Shown here: one piece after another, positions 35,092-44,481 of the stretch
Position numbering within the stretch: the first letter of the stretch is position 1
Layout of the letters: every line of letters starts with the position of its first letter
Assembly (NCBI GenBank): GCA_944322345.1
Contig: CALUOO010000019.1
Span: 1 to 47,840, forward strand
DNA from: an uncultured Bacteroides sp.
GTDB lineage: Bacteria; Bacteroidota; Bacteroidia; Bacteroidales; Bacteroidaceae
Direction of reading: 5' to 3'
Length of the DNA: 47,840 nt
Position numbers and translations under genes: made by a program
The notes under the pieces: generated by a model
The model's input: only the letters and a program-made list of their open reading frames with translations
Databases searched by the model: none
What the model was told of the DNA's origin: nothing

Positions 35092-37272
35092 TCAGTTTGC
35101 CATTTCAGAAATAAACTTAATACGCACCAGTCGTACTTCTTCTTCAGTAAACTCATCACCCAATTCTTCGAGTGCTTCTTCAATATCATCCGTTGTAGAT
35201 TCCTTGAAGTAGTCATAAATATCGAGCATATGATCTTCGTCCATAATTTCGTCCAAGAAATAGTCGATATTCAACTTTGTTCCCGAATATACAATAGCTT
35301 CTACTTCGTCCAAAAGCTCTTCAAATTCAATTCCCTTAGAAAGGGCAATATCATCCAATGCCACCTTACGGTCAATCGCCTGAATAATGGCCACCTTCAT
35401 CTTCGATTTGTTGGCCACTGTGCGCACACGCAAATCCTCCGGACGTTCAATCTCGTTTTCTTCGCAATGCCGCTTAATCAGTTTACAGAACTCTTCACCA
35501 TAGCGTTTTGCCTTTCCTGCTCCTACACCCGGGATATTCTGTAATTCTTCCAATGTTACAGGATAGATGGTGGCCATCGCCTCAAGCGAAGGATCTTGGA
35601 AAATCACGTATGGTGGTACTTCCAGTTTCTTCGACAGTTTCTTTCGAAGATCTTTCAGCATAGAGAACAATGCCGGGTCTACTGCACAAGCGGCCCCACC
35701 ACGTGCCGGAGTCTCCTCTTCCATCTCTTCAAAATCATTATCTTCGGTAATCTTGAACGACTTGGGATGTTTCAGGAATTTATGTCCGGCATCCGTTACT
35801 TTCAGGAGTCCATAGTTTTCGACATCCTTGCTCAGATACCCGGCAATCAACGCCTGACGGATAACCGCATTCCAGATTTTATCTTCTTCACCCATACCAG
35901 AGCCGAACACTTCGAGATCTTCGTGCAGATGTGCCTGCACTTCCGAAGTTTCTCTTCCCTGTAGTATATCAATTATATAATCTGCCTTAAAATTCTCTTT
36001 AACCGCAATTATTGCTTCAATCACGGTACACAATAACTCTTGAGCCTCCACTTGTTTCTTAGGATTTAAACAGTTGTCACAATTTCCACAATTTTCCTCC
36101 GTATACTCTTCGCCAAAGTAATGCAACAATGTTTTACGACGACACACGGACGATTCGGCATAAGCAGCAGTTTCCAACAAAAGCTGTTTGCCAATTTCCT
36201 GTTCTGCCACAGGTTTTCCTTGCATAAACTTCTCCAGTTTCTGCAAATCTTTGTTTGTATAGAAGGTGATACATTTACCCTCACCGCCATCTCTTCCGGC
36301 GCGACCTGTTTCTTGATAATATCCTTCCAGACTCTTTGGTATATCATAATGAATCACAAACCTGACATCCGGTTTATCGATTCCCATTCCAAATGCAATC
36401 GTTGCAACAATCACATCCACCTTTTCCATCAGGAAATCATCCTGATTGGTTGTACGTGTCTGCGAGTCCATTCCTGCATGATAAGGGCGTGCATTTATTC
36501 CGTTTGCCTGAAGAATTTCAGCAAGTTCCTCCACCTTTTTCCGGCTCAAGCAATAAATAATACCCGATTTTTCCGGATTATTCTTGATAAACTTGATGAT
36601 ATCCTTGTCAATATTAGCAGTCTTGGCACGTACCTCATAATACAGATTAGGACGATTGAACGATGATTTGAATACCTTAGCATTAATCATGCCCAAATTC
36701 TTCTGAATATCATGCTGTACCTTTGGAGTTGCCGTAGCAGTCAATGCAATGACAGGAGCCTGTCCGATTTCGTTAATGATAGGTCTGATTCTACGGTATT
36801 CCGGACGGAAGTCATGTCCCCATTCAGAAATACAATGAGCCTCATCTACTGCATAAAACGAGATCTTCACCGAACGCAAAAAGTCTACATTTTCCTCCTT
36901 CGTCAACGATTCGGGCGCTACATACAGCAACTTTGTCTTCCCGGCAAGGATATCAGAACGAACCTGATCAATCGCACTCTTATTCAAAGAAGAATTAATG
37001 AAATGAGCCACACCGTCCTCTTCACTAAAGTTGCGCATGGCATCCACCTGATTCTTCATCAGTGCAATTAACGGAGAAATCACAATCGCCGTTCCTTCCA
37101 TAATCAATGAAGGCAACTGATAACACAACGATTTTCCTCCTCCAGTAGGCATCAATACAAAGGTATCATTACCATCAAGCAAGTTTTGAATGATTGCTTC
37201 CTGATTTCCCTTGAATGTATCAAATCCGAAATACTTTTTCAGTTCGTCTGTCAAATTAATCTTCCCTGCCAT
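35092..37272 (-). CDS. recQ: RecQ family ATP-dependent DNA helicase
   Basis: A 726-aa 3'-to-5' helicase with all SF2 motifs: MPTGGGKSLCYQLP (Walker A), AVDEAHCISEWGHDFRPEY (DEAH plus aromatic-rich loop), ALTATATPKV, and HYDIPKSLEGYYQETGRAGRDG (motif VI). The RecQ zinc-binding Cys are present (CRRKTLL...CGNCDNC). An HRDC-like segment lies at about 540-620 (LRKKLSKKLEVPPYVIF). The C-terminus is acidic (TTDDIEEALEELGDEFTEEE). It acts in replication-fork repair and recombination. It lies between clpX (170 bp upstream) and guaB. Confidence 0.95.
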   Translation of the reverse strand: MAGKINLTDELKKYFGFDTFKGNQEAIIQNLLDGNDTFVLMPTGGGKSLCYQLPSLIMEGTAIVISPLIALMKNQVDAMRNFSEEDGVAHFINSSLNKSAIDQVRSDILAGKTKLLYVAPESLTKEENVDFLRSVKISFYAVDEAHCISEWGHDFRPEYRRIRPIINEIGQAPVIALTATATPKVQHDIQKNLGMINAKVFKSSFNRPNLYYEVRAKTANIDKDIIKFIKNNPEKSGIIYCLSRKKVEELAEILQANGINARPYHAGMDSQTRTTNQDDFLMEKVDVIVATIAFGMGIDKPDVRFVIHYDIPKSLEGYYQETGRAGRDGGEGKCITFYTNKDLQKLEKFMQGKPVAEQEIGKQLLLETAAYAESSVCRRKTLLHYFGEEYTEENCGNCDNCLNPKKQVEAQELLCTVIEAIIAVKENFKADYIIDILQGRETSEVQAHLHEDLEVFGSGMGEEDKIWNAVIRQALIAGYLSKDVENYGLLKVTDAGHKFLKHPKSFKITEDNDFEEMEEETPARGGAACAVDPALFSMLKDLRKKLSKKLEVPPYVIFQDPSLEAMATIYPVTLEELQNIPGVGAGKAKRYGEEFCKLIKRHCEENEIERPEDLRVRTVANKSKMKVAIIQAIDRKVALDDIALSKGIEFEELLDEVEAIVYSGTKLNIDYFLDEIMDEDHMLDIYDYFKESTTDDIEEALEELGDEFTEEEVRLVRIKFISEMAN

Positions 37273-37441
37273 CTTTCAATTAGGTTGTTTTATTCAGTTC
37301 ATGATTCAACATAAGAATTACCCTCGTCAGAGAGAGCCTTAACAAAGTTATAAACAACTTCTTAAATACCAAGCAAAATCCGATTAATATTTTCAAGAAA
37401 AAACAGAAACATTACTTCTCACAGGTCTTTTTCCATTGATT

Positions 37442-38686
37442 CTAAGCGGTTTGTAGTCTTGCTATATTCGCCTTTTCCAATTGATGTTTAGCATAATCGA
37501 GTGTCACTTCATATGCCGTTTTGTTTTCAGACGGCATTTCGAACATAACATCCATCATGATTGTCTCTACAATAGAACGCAAGCCACGTGCGCCCAGCTT
37601 ATATTCGACCGCTTTGTCAACAATATACTCGAACACCGACTCTTCGAAAGTAAGCGCGATGCCATCCATCTCAAACAGTTTTACATATTGTTTAATGATG
37701 GAATTTTTCGGTTCCGTCAGAATGGCACGAAGTGCATTACGATCCAAAGGATTCAGGTATGTCAGCACCGGAAGACGACCGATGATTTCGGGAATCAGTC
37801 CAAATGCTTTCAAGTCTTGTGGCGCAATATATTGCATCATATTGCTTTTATCAATCTGCGCTGTCTTTTGCGAAGCGGTATACCCCACGACATGAGTATT
37901 GAGCCGTTGCGCTATTTTTTTCTCAATGCCGTCAAACGCGCCCCCGCAAATGAAAAGAATATTCTTTGTATTTACAGGAATCATCTTTTGATCGGGATGT
38001 TTACGTCCACCCTGAGGAGGAACGTTTACTACCGAACCTTCGAGCAGCTTCAGCAGTCCTTGCTGCACTCCCTCACCGCTGACATCGCGAGTAATGGAAG
38101 GATTATCTCCCTTACGGGCAATCTTGTCAATCTCGTCAATAAACACAATTCCCTGTTCGGCTTCAGCAACGTTATAGTCTGCCACCTGAAGCAAACGGGT
38201 CAATATGCTTTCAATATCCTCACCTACATATCCGGCTTCGGTCAGCACTGTAGCATCTACAATAGTAAACGGAACGTGAAGCAACTTAGCAATCGTACGA
38301 GCCAGCAGCGTTTTACCAGTTCCGGTACTTCCAACCATAATGATATTCGATTTTTCAATCTCTACATCATCACCACTATCCTTCTGCAAAAGGCGTTTAT
38401 AATGGTTATACACCGAAACAGACAAAAAACGTTTTGCGTCATCCTGCCCGATCACATACTGATCAAGGAACTTCTTGATTTCTACCGGTTTAGGTAATTC
38501 TTTCAGATTCAGTTTCGTAGCTCCAGCTTTTTTCCGGCTCTCGCCCAAAGCTTCCTGAGTAATTTCATAAGCCTGTGTGGCACAACTATCGCAGATATAG
38601 CCGTTCATTCCTGTAATCAGGAACCCGACTTCATCCTCCGAACGCCCGCAGAAGCTACACCTTTTTTTTGATTTCGAATCAGCCAT
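37442..38686 (-). CDS. clpX: ClpX, ATP-binding subunit of ClpXP protease
   Basis: At 414 aa, the N-terminal C4 zinc finger ([13 protein letters not shown]...YICDSC) binds substrates and adaptors. The AAA+ part carries GSTGTGKT (Walker A), [12 protein letters not shown] (Walker B) and the sensor-2 region GARGLRSI. The loop that in E. coli contains IGF and docks onto ClpP reads THVVGYTAS here. It unfolds proteins and feeds them to ClpP. It starts 2 bp after the clpP stop and is co-transcribed. Confidence 0.97.
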   Translation of the reverse strand: MADSKSKKRCSFCGRSEDEVGFLITGMNGYICDSCATQAYEITQEALGESRKKAGATKLNLKELPKPVEIKKFLDQYVIGQDDAKRFLSVSVYNHYKRLLQKDSGDDVEIEKSNIIMVGSTGTGKTLLARTIAKLLHVPFTIVDATVLTEAGYVGEDIESILTRLLQVADYNVAEAEQGIVFIDEIDKIARKGDNPSITRDVSGEGVQQGLLKLLEGSVVNVPPQGGRKHPDQKMIPVNTKNILFICGGAFDGIEKKIAQRLNTHVVGYTASQKTAQIDKSNMMQYIAPQDLKAFGLIPEIIGRLPVLTYLNPLDRNALRAILTEPKNSIIKQYVKLFEMDGIALTFEESVFEYIVDKAVEYKLGARGLRSIVETIMMDVMFEMPSENKTAYEVTLDYAKHQLEKANIARLQTA

Positions 38687-38688
38687 TT

Positions 38689-39351
38689 TTATTTTTTAAT
38701 CAATACTTCATCAATCATACCATACTCTTTTGCCTCTTGTGCCGTCATCCAATAATCACGGTCTGAGTCTGCCCATACCTTATCAAAATCGGTATGCGAG
38801 TGATCTGCTATAATTGTATAAAGTTCTTTCTTCAACTTTTGAATCTCGCGTGCTGTAATCTCGATATCTGAAGCCTGCCCCTGTGCACCACCCATCGGCT
38901 GATGAATCATCACGCGCGAATGTGGCAATGCCGAGCGTTTGCCTTCCTTGCCGGCAACCAGCAACACAGCAGCCATCGAAGCAGCCATGCCTGTACAGAT
39001 AGTGGCAACATCACTCGAAATGAACTGCATCGTATCATAAATGCCTAAGCCTGCATATACGCTTCCACCTGGAGAGTTGATATAAATCGAAATATCCTTT
39101 CCCGGATCTACCGAATCCAAATAAAGCAACTGTGCCTGAAGTGTATTGGCTGTATAGTCATCAATCTGTGTACCTAGAAAGATGATACGATCCATCATCA
39201 GACGTGAAAAGACGTCCAACTGCGTAACGTTCAGCTGCCTTTCTTCCAAAATATAGGGATTCAAATATCCGGCCTGCGACTTGATCACATCATCAAGCAC
39301 CAAGCTGTTCATTCCCAAATGCTTGGTGGCGTATTTTCTGAAATCGTCCAT
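38689..39351 (-). CDS. clpP: ClpP, proteolytic subunit of ClpXP
   Basis: A 220-aa serine protease. The active-site Ser is in GMAASMAAVLLVAGKEG, the His in SRVMIHQPMGG, and the Asp in the following DSDRDYWM region. Conserved FLGTQIDDYTAN and YINSPGGSVYAGLGIYDTM belong to the fold that assembles as a 14-mer. It is preceded by about 240 bp that contain the tig terminator and its own promoter, and followed directly by clpX. Confidence 0.97.
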   Translation of the reverse strand: MDDFRKYATKHLGMNSLVLDDVIKSQAGYLNPYILEERQLNVTQLDVFSRLMMDRIIFLGTQIDDYTANTLQAQLLYLDSVDPGKDISIYINSPGGSVYAGLGIYDTMQFISSDVATICTGMAASMAAVLLVAGKEGKRSALPHSRVMIHQPMGGAQGQASDIEITAREIQKLKKELYTIIADHSHTDFDKVWADSDRDYWMTAQEAKEYGMIDEVLIKK

Positions 39352-39511
39352 ATTATTCCTTTCTTAATTAAGTAATCAGTTCTTCTGTTATTTAAGTTTA
39401 CGGATTGTGATACTTCAGGGTTATAACTTGCAGTTTCCATCCAACCGAAAAGTCCACAAACGTATCCTCCTAAACGTGGGTGCAAAGAAACGAAAAAGAA
39501 CACAGAGACAC

Positions 39512-39553
39512 AAAAAAAACACAGAGTTATATTTTGAAAAACTCTGTGTTTTT
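39512..39553 (-). terminator. Terminator of tig
   Basis: ACACAGAGTT and AACTCTGTGT form a 10-bp stem; on the minus strand it is followed by TTTTTTTTGTG. It lies 36 bp after the tig stop and separates tig from clpP. Confidence 0.85.
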
Positions 39554-39589
39554 ATGGTTATGTTCTATGCCCCACGGGCAGAAAAATCA

Positions 39590-40945
39590 TTATTCAAACA
39601 TCTTGTTGAATTCTTCTATAGAAACGGTTTTGTTCTCCAATGTAACCTGAGCTTTCAAAGCAGCGGCCAATTTCGTTTCTATTACACGGTTGACAAGATT
39701 ATTGACACTTTCTTTCTTCTTCAACATTTCCTGTGCATAATTGTCAAGAACATCTTCTGGAACAGACAGCATGCCATACTGTGCAAATTGTGTCTTGGTT
39801 GTCTCTTTAGCCATTTTCAGGATATCATCCTGCTCTACCTTCACTGCATTTGCTTCTACCAGTTTCTCCTTAATGAGATGCCAAGTCAGTTCTTCCACGC
39901 TCTTGTCGTAGTTCTCGGCTACAAATTCTTCGCCTTTTTCCTGATTGTTCAGCAACATGATGCGTTTCAGCAAAGCATCTGGGAATTCGAGTTTACCAAC
40001 CTTTTCCATCAGCAGTTTGCGTACATCAATCAGGAACTTATAGTCACTATCAGCTACAAAACGTGAAGCCAGCTCTTCTTTAATCTTCGCACGGAATTCT
40101 TCTTCTGTCTTTACAACATCTTTTCCGAATGCCTGATCAAACACTTCCTGATTCAGCTCTCCCGGAACAAAACGTGTAATTTCTTCTACCTGATAGCTGA
40201 AGTTTGACTTCACATCCTTGGCAATTTCCTTATCAATTTTCAGCAATGAGCCAAGCTCAGCTGCATGTCCGTCGTAAGCGGTATTCGGATTAAACACCAA
40301 TACATCGTTCACTTTAGCATTGGCAAATACAGCCTTCTGCTCATCATTCTTCATATAAGAAGGCATCAGCACTGCACCCTCTACCTGAATTCCACCTTCT
40401 TTGGTATTGCCGTCTTCGTCCAACTGTGCCAGCAAACCTTTCAACATGTCATTTTCCTGATAAGCATCTACCTTCTCATAGTTACCAGTACGCTGAGTGT
40501 ACATCTTCACTTGGTTTTCCACCATTTCGTCAGAAACCTCAATCGTATAGTAATCTACCTTGTCGGCAGCACCAACTTCTACATTGAATTCAGGAGCCAA
40601 AGCAATGTCGAAAACGAACTCAAATTCATCCATTGTATCGAAGTCAACATTCTGTTGTTTCTCTTCGTTTGGCAGAGGCTCACCAAGAATATTTACTTTA
40701 TTATCCTTAATATAATTGTAAACAGATTCCTGCAATACCTTATTTACTTCTTCGGCCATTACCGACTTGCCGTACATCTTTTTAACAAGGCTTGCCGGAA
40801 CCATTCCTTTACGGAATCCGGGCATCTGTACTTTCTGACGCAGTGACTTCAACGATTTGTCAACCTTCTCCTGATAGTCAGCCTTCTCCAATTTTATGGT
40901 AAGCAATGCGCTTACTTTGTCAATGTTTTGTAATGAAACGTTCAT
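39590..40945 (-). CDS. tig: Trigger factor (ribosome-associated chaperone)
   Basis: A 451-aa protein. The N-terminal ribosome-binding domain contains the GFRKGMVPASLVKKMYG signature (about 44-60). A central FKBP-type region (about 150-240) follows, but it is poor in the usual aromatic active-site residues. The C-terminal helical cradle (about 250-430) has the family pattern (EEFRAKIKEELASR). It catches nascent chains at the ribosome exit. Tig-clpP-clpX is a common gene order, but here a terminator separates tig from clpPX. Confidence 0.93.
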   Translation of the reverse strand: MNVSLQNIDKVSALLTIKLEKADYQEKVDKSLKSLRQKVQMPGFRKGMVPASLVKKMYGKSVMAEEVNKVLQESVYNYIKDNKVNILGEPLPNEEKQQNVDFDTMDEFEFVFDIALAPEFNVEVGAADKVDYYTIEVSDEMVENQVKMYTQRTGNYEKVDAYQENDMLKGLLAQLDEDGNTKEGGIQVEGAVLMPSYMKNDEQKAVFANAKVNDVLVFNPNTAYDGHAAELGSLLKIDKEIAKDVKSNFSYQVEEITRFVPGELNQEVFDQAFGKDVVKTEEEFRAKIKEELASRFVADSDYKFLIDVRKLLMEKVGKLEFPDALLKRIMLLNNQEKGEEFVAENYDKSVEELTWHLIKEKLVEANAVKVEQDDILKMAKETTKTQFAQYGMLSVPEDVLDNYAQEMLKKKESVNNLVNRVIETKLAAALKAQVTLENKTVSIEEFNKMFE

Positions 40946-40997
40946 TCTTGAGAATTATTTATTTGATTTATACTTTGTTCTATATCTAAAGAGGGGG

Positions 40998-41028
40998 CAA
41001 AATTAGTGCTTATCTTTCAAATTTCAAA
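40998..41028 (-). promoter_or_regulatory. Promoter of tig
   Basis: On the minus strand TTTG (41028-41025) and TAATTTTG (41005-40998) are 19 bp apart, a full Bacteroides consensus, 53 bp before the ATG. Confidence 0.8.
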
Positions 41029-41214
41029 AGACATTGCGTATTTATTTAAACGGATATACAAGTGACAGAAGAGAACAACCCGAAAAACAAATCTGCCTAA
41101 AACCAATAAGGGAAACCGAAAGCATTGCCAAAAGGCTCATCGCACCACGACTACAGCAAGCATACGTAGCACCTGGCGTACGGAAGCTTAATCTCCCGAG
41201 CCATTGATTTTTTC

Positions 41215-41303
41215 TCGTATCACTTAAGTCAAACGTCCGTATCACCTTAGTAAAACGATAGTATCACTTAAGTGATACGAAAGGAACACTTAAGTAATAC
41301 GAA
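41215..41303. repeat. Array D: four 22-bp-period units, same consensus as array A
   Basis: Four units are spaced exactly 22 bp apart (last T of CACTTAAGT-type cores at 41229, 41251, 41273 and 41295). The first two read CGTATCACTTAAGT / CGTATCACCTTAGT, the third is a symmetrical GTATCACTTAAGTGATAC, and the last is the inverted form ending AAGTAATACGAA. Both A and D end GATACGAAAGGAA then a reversed unit and an A-run, so they are clearly related although 39 kb apart. Confidence 0.85.
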
Positions 41304-41676
41304 AAAAGAATCCTATTCAGGAAAATAATCATATCCAAGCGAGACAGATAATATTGATAGCATAACCGCATCTGCAACCACAATGTTTTTCCAAGCCCCT
41401 CAAAAAGCCCCCGATAACATCATCTCAACAAAAATGGTGCAGACGAAACAGATTCAAAGAAATAAACAGAAGAAATGCTTGCCGGTTCAAAAAATATGCT
41501 TTCCTTTGTGGCGGATTGATGGACCATTAGTTTCTCGATTTCGATTACAAGTTTTTACTGCTGCCGGAAACACACAAACCGCATTTGTAAACTCTCTGTT
41601 TTTTTAATCCTTTTATTAGTATCCCCATCCAATCCGGAGAGTTTTTATCCACTTTATTTAATTTATTATTTTTATT

Positions 41677-41922
41677 ATGAACATTTATGTTGGAAACCTT
41701 AACTACCGCGTTAAGGAAGCAGATCTGCAGAAGGTCATGGAAGACTACGGAGCAGTATCATCAGTTAAAGTTATCATGGACCGCGAAACAGGACGCTCAA
41801 AAGGCTTTGCCTTTGTAGAGATGGAAGACTCCAATGCTGCCAGCAAGGCTATCACCGAGCTGAACGGCAGTGAATATATGGGACGCACGATGGTGGTAAA
41901 AGAAGCCAAACCCAGAGCTTAA
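41677..41922 (+). CDS. Small RRM RNA-binding protein
   Basis: The 81 residues are one RNA-recognition motif. RNP2 is IYVGNL at 3-8 and RNP1 is KGFAFVEM at about 47-54, with the aromatic positions that stack on RNA bases present. Bacteroides encode several such stand-alone RRM proteins (the Rbp group), which bind RNA and act as global post-transcriptional regulators; which member this is cannot be said. The leader is probably long and may mediate autoregulation or cold response. A terminator follows at 41994-42030. Confidence 0.93.
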   Translation: MNIYVGNLNYRVKEADLQKVMEDYGAVSSVKVIMDRETGRSKGFAFVEMEDSNAASKAITELNGSEYMGRTMVVKEAKPRA

Positions 41923-41993
41923 AAACAACTTTTCTTGAGTTCCTAAACTAACATCGCAAGAATTATGAACTGAGACTGTATATTCTTGAATGA

Positions 41994-42030
41994 AAAGAGC
42001 CGTTTCTATGGTAAGAAACAGCTCTTTTTG
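41994..42030 (+). terminator. Terminator of the RRM gene
   Basis: AAAGAGCcGTTTC pairs with GAAACaGCTCTTT around TATGGTAA and ends in TTTTTG. As a near-symmetrical hairpin it may also end mlaF transcripts from the other strand. Confidence 0.8.
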
Positions 42031-42054
42031 TATTTCTGTCTTTTCGTTTCAATA

Positions 42055-42825
42055 TTATCCTTCCAGGCTCTGCACCTCGACATCCTTTACCTTACGCAAC
42101 AGATCGGAAGCAAAAATAAAATTATTCAGACGTTCGTTGGTCGAAGTAAACACATCGTCCTTAGAGCCTTCCCACTCCTTGTGACCTTCGAAGATGTAGA
42201 TTACCTTTTCGCCGATTCCCATCACAGAGTTCATGTCGTGCGTATTGATGATGGTAGTCATATTGTACTCCTGTGTGATGTCGTGAATCAAGTCGTCAAT
42301 CACCAGCGATGTTTTAGGGTCAAGTCCTGAGTTTGGCTCGTCGCAGAACAGATATTGAGGATTCAGTGCTATGGCACGGGCAATAGCCACACGTTTCTGC
42401 ATACCTCCACTGATTTCCCCGGGAAACTTATCTTTGGCCTCACTCAGATTCACACGGTCGAGGCAAAACATGGCACGCTTGGTACGCTCGCGCAAAGTGT
42501 CGTTACTAAACATGTTCAGGGGGAACATCACATTATCCAATACAGACATAGAGTCGAACAATGCAGCACTTTGGAATATCATTCCCATCTCGCGGCGAAG
42601 TGACTTCTTCTCTTTTTTTCCCATCAGCACAAGATCGCGGCCATCATAGAGAACCTCTCCCTTTTCCGGTGTCAATAGCCCAACCAGACATTTCATCAAT
42701 ACAGTCTTACCAGATCCGCTTTGTCCTATAATCAGATTGGTTTTACCATTTTCGAAAGTTGCATTGATGTCATTCAAAACAGTCCTGTCGTCGAATGACT
42801 TATAGATTCCTTTAATTTCAATCAT
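42055..42825 (-). CDS. MlaF-type ABC transporter ATP-binding protein
   Basis: A 256-aa ATPase with Walker A GQSGSGKT, Q-loop MIFQSAALFDS, signature SGGMQKRVAIARA, Walker B YLFCDEPNSGLD and switch His in INTHDMNS. SGGMQKR and the Q-loop form are characteristic of the MlaF/Ttg2A group that moves phospholipids between inner and outer membranes. It overlaps the MlaE-type permease gene by 4 bp. An MCE-domain (MlaD) gene is not in the window and would be expected elsewhere. Confidence 0.92.
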   Translation of the reverse strand: MIEIKGIYKSFDDRTVLNDINATFENGKTNLIIGQSGSGKTVLMKCLVGLLTPEKGEVLYDGRDLVLMGKKEKKSLRREMGMIFQSAALFDSMSVLDNVMFPLNMFSNDTLRERTKRAMFCLDRVNLSEAKDKFPGEISGGMQKRVAIARAIALNPQYLFCDEPNSGLDPKTSLVIDDLIHDITQEYNMTTIINTHDMNSVMGIGEKVIYIFEGHKEWEGSKDDVFTSTNERLNNFIFASDLLRKVKDVEVQSLEG

Positions 42826-43565
42826 CCCATCAAAAGTTGAGTTAATACCAGATCGGCAAACAGAATCAGTACACTACTGCAAACCACAGCATCGGTAGAT
42901 GCCTTCCCCACTGCAATCGAACCTCCTTCAACCGTATACCCGAAGAACGCCGATACACTGGCAATAATAAATGCAAAGAAAAGTGACTTGATAATACCTG
43001 CCCAAATATACCATTCGATAAACATATACTGCAAACCGTATTCAAGATCGACAGCATTCATCACACCGCCGAACCAACAGGTACAGAATGCCCCTATAAC
43101 ACCGGCAAATATACTGAATGTCACTAAGATAGGAATAACGGTAATCATGGATATGATTTTTGGAAGTATCAAATAGTTGGCAGAGTTGATACCCATAATT
43201 TCAAGGGCATCAATCTGTTGGGTAACTCGCATAGTCCCCAGTTCGGAAGCGATGTTCGATCCGACTTTTCCTGCCAGAATCAGACACATGATAGAAGAGG
43301 AGAACTCGAGCAACATAATTTCACGTGTCACATAACCCACTGTCCAACGGGGCATCCACGGACTTTCAATGTTCAGTTTAATCTGAATGGTAATTACTGC
43401 TCCGATAAAGAAAGAAATAAGCAGCACAATGCCGATAGAATTAACTCCCAGCTGTTCCATCTCGCTGAGGTATTGCCGGAAAAACATACGCATACGTTCG
43501 GGGCGGGAAAATGTGCGTCCCATCAGCATAATATACCGTCCGACAGTTCTTAATGCTTTTATCAT
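42822..43565 (-). CDS. MlaE-type ABC transporter permease
   Basis: A 247-aa integral membrane protein of the MlaE/YrbE family with 5-6 membrane segments. Conserved features are an N-terminal amphipathic part, [57 protein letters not shown] (the long family signature), and [16 protein letters not shown] near the C-terminus. It forms the channel of a phospholipid transporter with the overlapping MlaF-type ATPase, and probably supports outer-membrane asymmetry. It is divergent from lptB. Confidence 0.93.
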   Translation of the reverse strand: MIKALRTVGRYIMLMGRTFSRPERMRMFFRQYLSEMEQLGVNSIGIVLLISFFIGAVITIQIKLNIESPWMPRWTVGYVTREIMLLEFSSSIMCLILAGKVGSNIASELGTMRVTQQIDALEIMGINSANYLILPKIISMITVIPILVTFSIFAGVIGAFCTCWFGGVMNAVDLEYGLQYMFIEWYIWAGIIKSLFFAFIIASVSAFFGYTVEGGSIAVGKASTDAVVCSSVLILFADLVLTQLLMG

Positions 43566-43584
43566 AACTCACACTATTTGCTTG

Positions 43585-43592
43585 CAAATGTA
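43585..43592 (-). promoter_or_regulatory. -7 box of the mlaEF operon
   Basis: TACATTTG on the minus strand, 19 bp before the mlaE start. The divergent lptB box 23 bp away has the identical sequence. Confidence 0.5.
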
Positions 43593-43614
43593 CATCATTT
43601 CAGCTTATTTTTAC

Positions 43615-43622
43615 TACATTTG
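43615..43622 (+). promoter_or_regulatory. -7 box of lptB
   Basis: TACATTTG on the plus strand, 18 bp before the lptB ATG at 43641. Divergent from and partly overlapping the mlaE promoter region. Confidence 0.5.
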
Positions 43623-43640
43623 CCGCAAAATAAGTTGACT

Positions 43641-44405
43641 ATGGAAGAAAGCAAGATGGTGCTCCGCACAGAAGACCTTGTAAAAAAATACGGAAAACGG
43701 ACTGTTGTCAGCCATGTATCCATCAACGTGAAACAGGGTGAAATTGTAGGATTGCTAGGCCCTAATGGAGCCGGTAAGACCACTTCATTCTATATGACCG
43801 TAGGCTTGATCACTCCCAACGAAGGACGTATTTTTCTCGACGATTTAGAGATTACCAAATTCCCCGTCTACAAGCGCGCACAAACGGGAATCGGCTATCT
43901 TGCCCAAGAGGCTTCCGTATTCCGTCAGATGAGTGTGGAGGACAACATTGCGTCTGTACTCGAAATGACCAACAAACCCAAAGAGTATCAAAAGGAAAAG
44001 CTGGAGAGTCTGATTGCAGAATTCCGCCTACAGAAAGTACGCAAGAACAAAGGTAACCAGTTGTCCGGTGGTGAACGCCGACGTACTGAGATAGCACGCT
44101 GCCTTGCCATCGACCCGAAATTCATCATGCTCGACGAACCGTTTGCCGGCGTAGACCCCATTGCTGTGGAAGACATCCAGCAAATTGTGTGGAAACTGAA
44201 GGATAAGAACATCGGCATTCTGATTACCGACCACAATGTGCAGGAGACACTGAGCATCACCGACCGTGCCTACCTGCTGTTCGAAGGAAAAATTCTGTTT
44301 CAGGGAACTCCCGAAGAGCTTGCCGAAAACCAGATTGTACGCGAGAAATACCTGAGCAACAGCTTCGTACTGCGCCGGAAAGATTTCCAGCTGAACAAAG
44401 AATAG
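43641..44405 (+). CDS. lptB: LPS export ABC transporter ATPase LptB
   Basis: A 254-aa ATPase that powers extraction of LPS from the inner membrane together with LptF/LptG. It has Walker [15 protein letters not shown]-loop [18 protein letters not shown] (the LptB form), signature [14 protein letters not shown], Walker [14 protein letters not shown] and switch His ITDHNV. ATG 43641 (MEESKM) is chosen because the 21 codons upstream include the promoter. It is placed beside mlaEF, so lipid transport in both directions is grouped here. Confidence 0.95.
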   Translation: MEESKMVLRTEDLVKKYGKRTVVSHVSINVKQGEIVGLLGPNGAGKTTSFYMTVGLITPNEGRIFLDDLEITKFPVYKRAQTGIGYLAQEASVFRQMSVEDNIASVLEMTNKPKEYQKEKLESLIAEFRLQKVRKNKGNQLSGGERRRTEIARCLAIDPKFIMLDEPFAGVDPIAVEDIQQIVWKLKDKNIGILITDHNVQETLSITDRAYLLFEGKILFQGTPEELAENQIVREKYLSNSFVLRRKDFQLNKE

Positions 44406-44424
44406 CAGAAAAATATATAAAACA

Positions 44425-44467
44425 AATCCTGCATCAGCATTTCAATAAAAAAGTGATGCAGGATTTT
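44425..44467. terminator. Bidirectional terminator between lptB and the gene at 44482
   Basis: AATCCTGCATCA and TGATGCAGGATT form a 12-bp stem; TTTT follows on the plus strand and TTTGTTTTAT on the minus. It lies between two convergent genes. Confidence 0.8.
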
Positions 44468-44481
44468 AATTGATATGTATA

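Larger units (their letters stand above)
40946..41676. other. 731-bp divergent region tig / RRM gene
   Basis: It holds the tig promoter (40998-41028), repeat array D (41215-41303) and then 370 bp before the RRM gene. A 74-codon plus-strand frame (41383-41607) and a 67-codon minus-strand frame (41042-41245) have no recognisable features and are not called. The last 170 bp may be a long leader of the RRM mRNA. Confidence 0.6.

Noticed and set aside
37481-38497. Plus-strand ORF of 338 codons opposite clpX
   Set aside because: It is antisense to a highly conserved gene; the Cys/His/Phe-rich translation is typical of a shadow frame.
41383-41607. 74-codon plus-strand ORF before the RRM gene
   Set aside because: No motif, no promoter at the right distance and a basic low-complexity start; more likely leader DNA.
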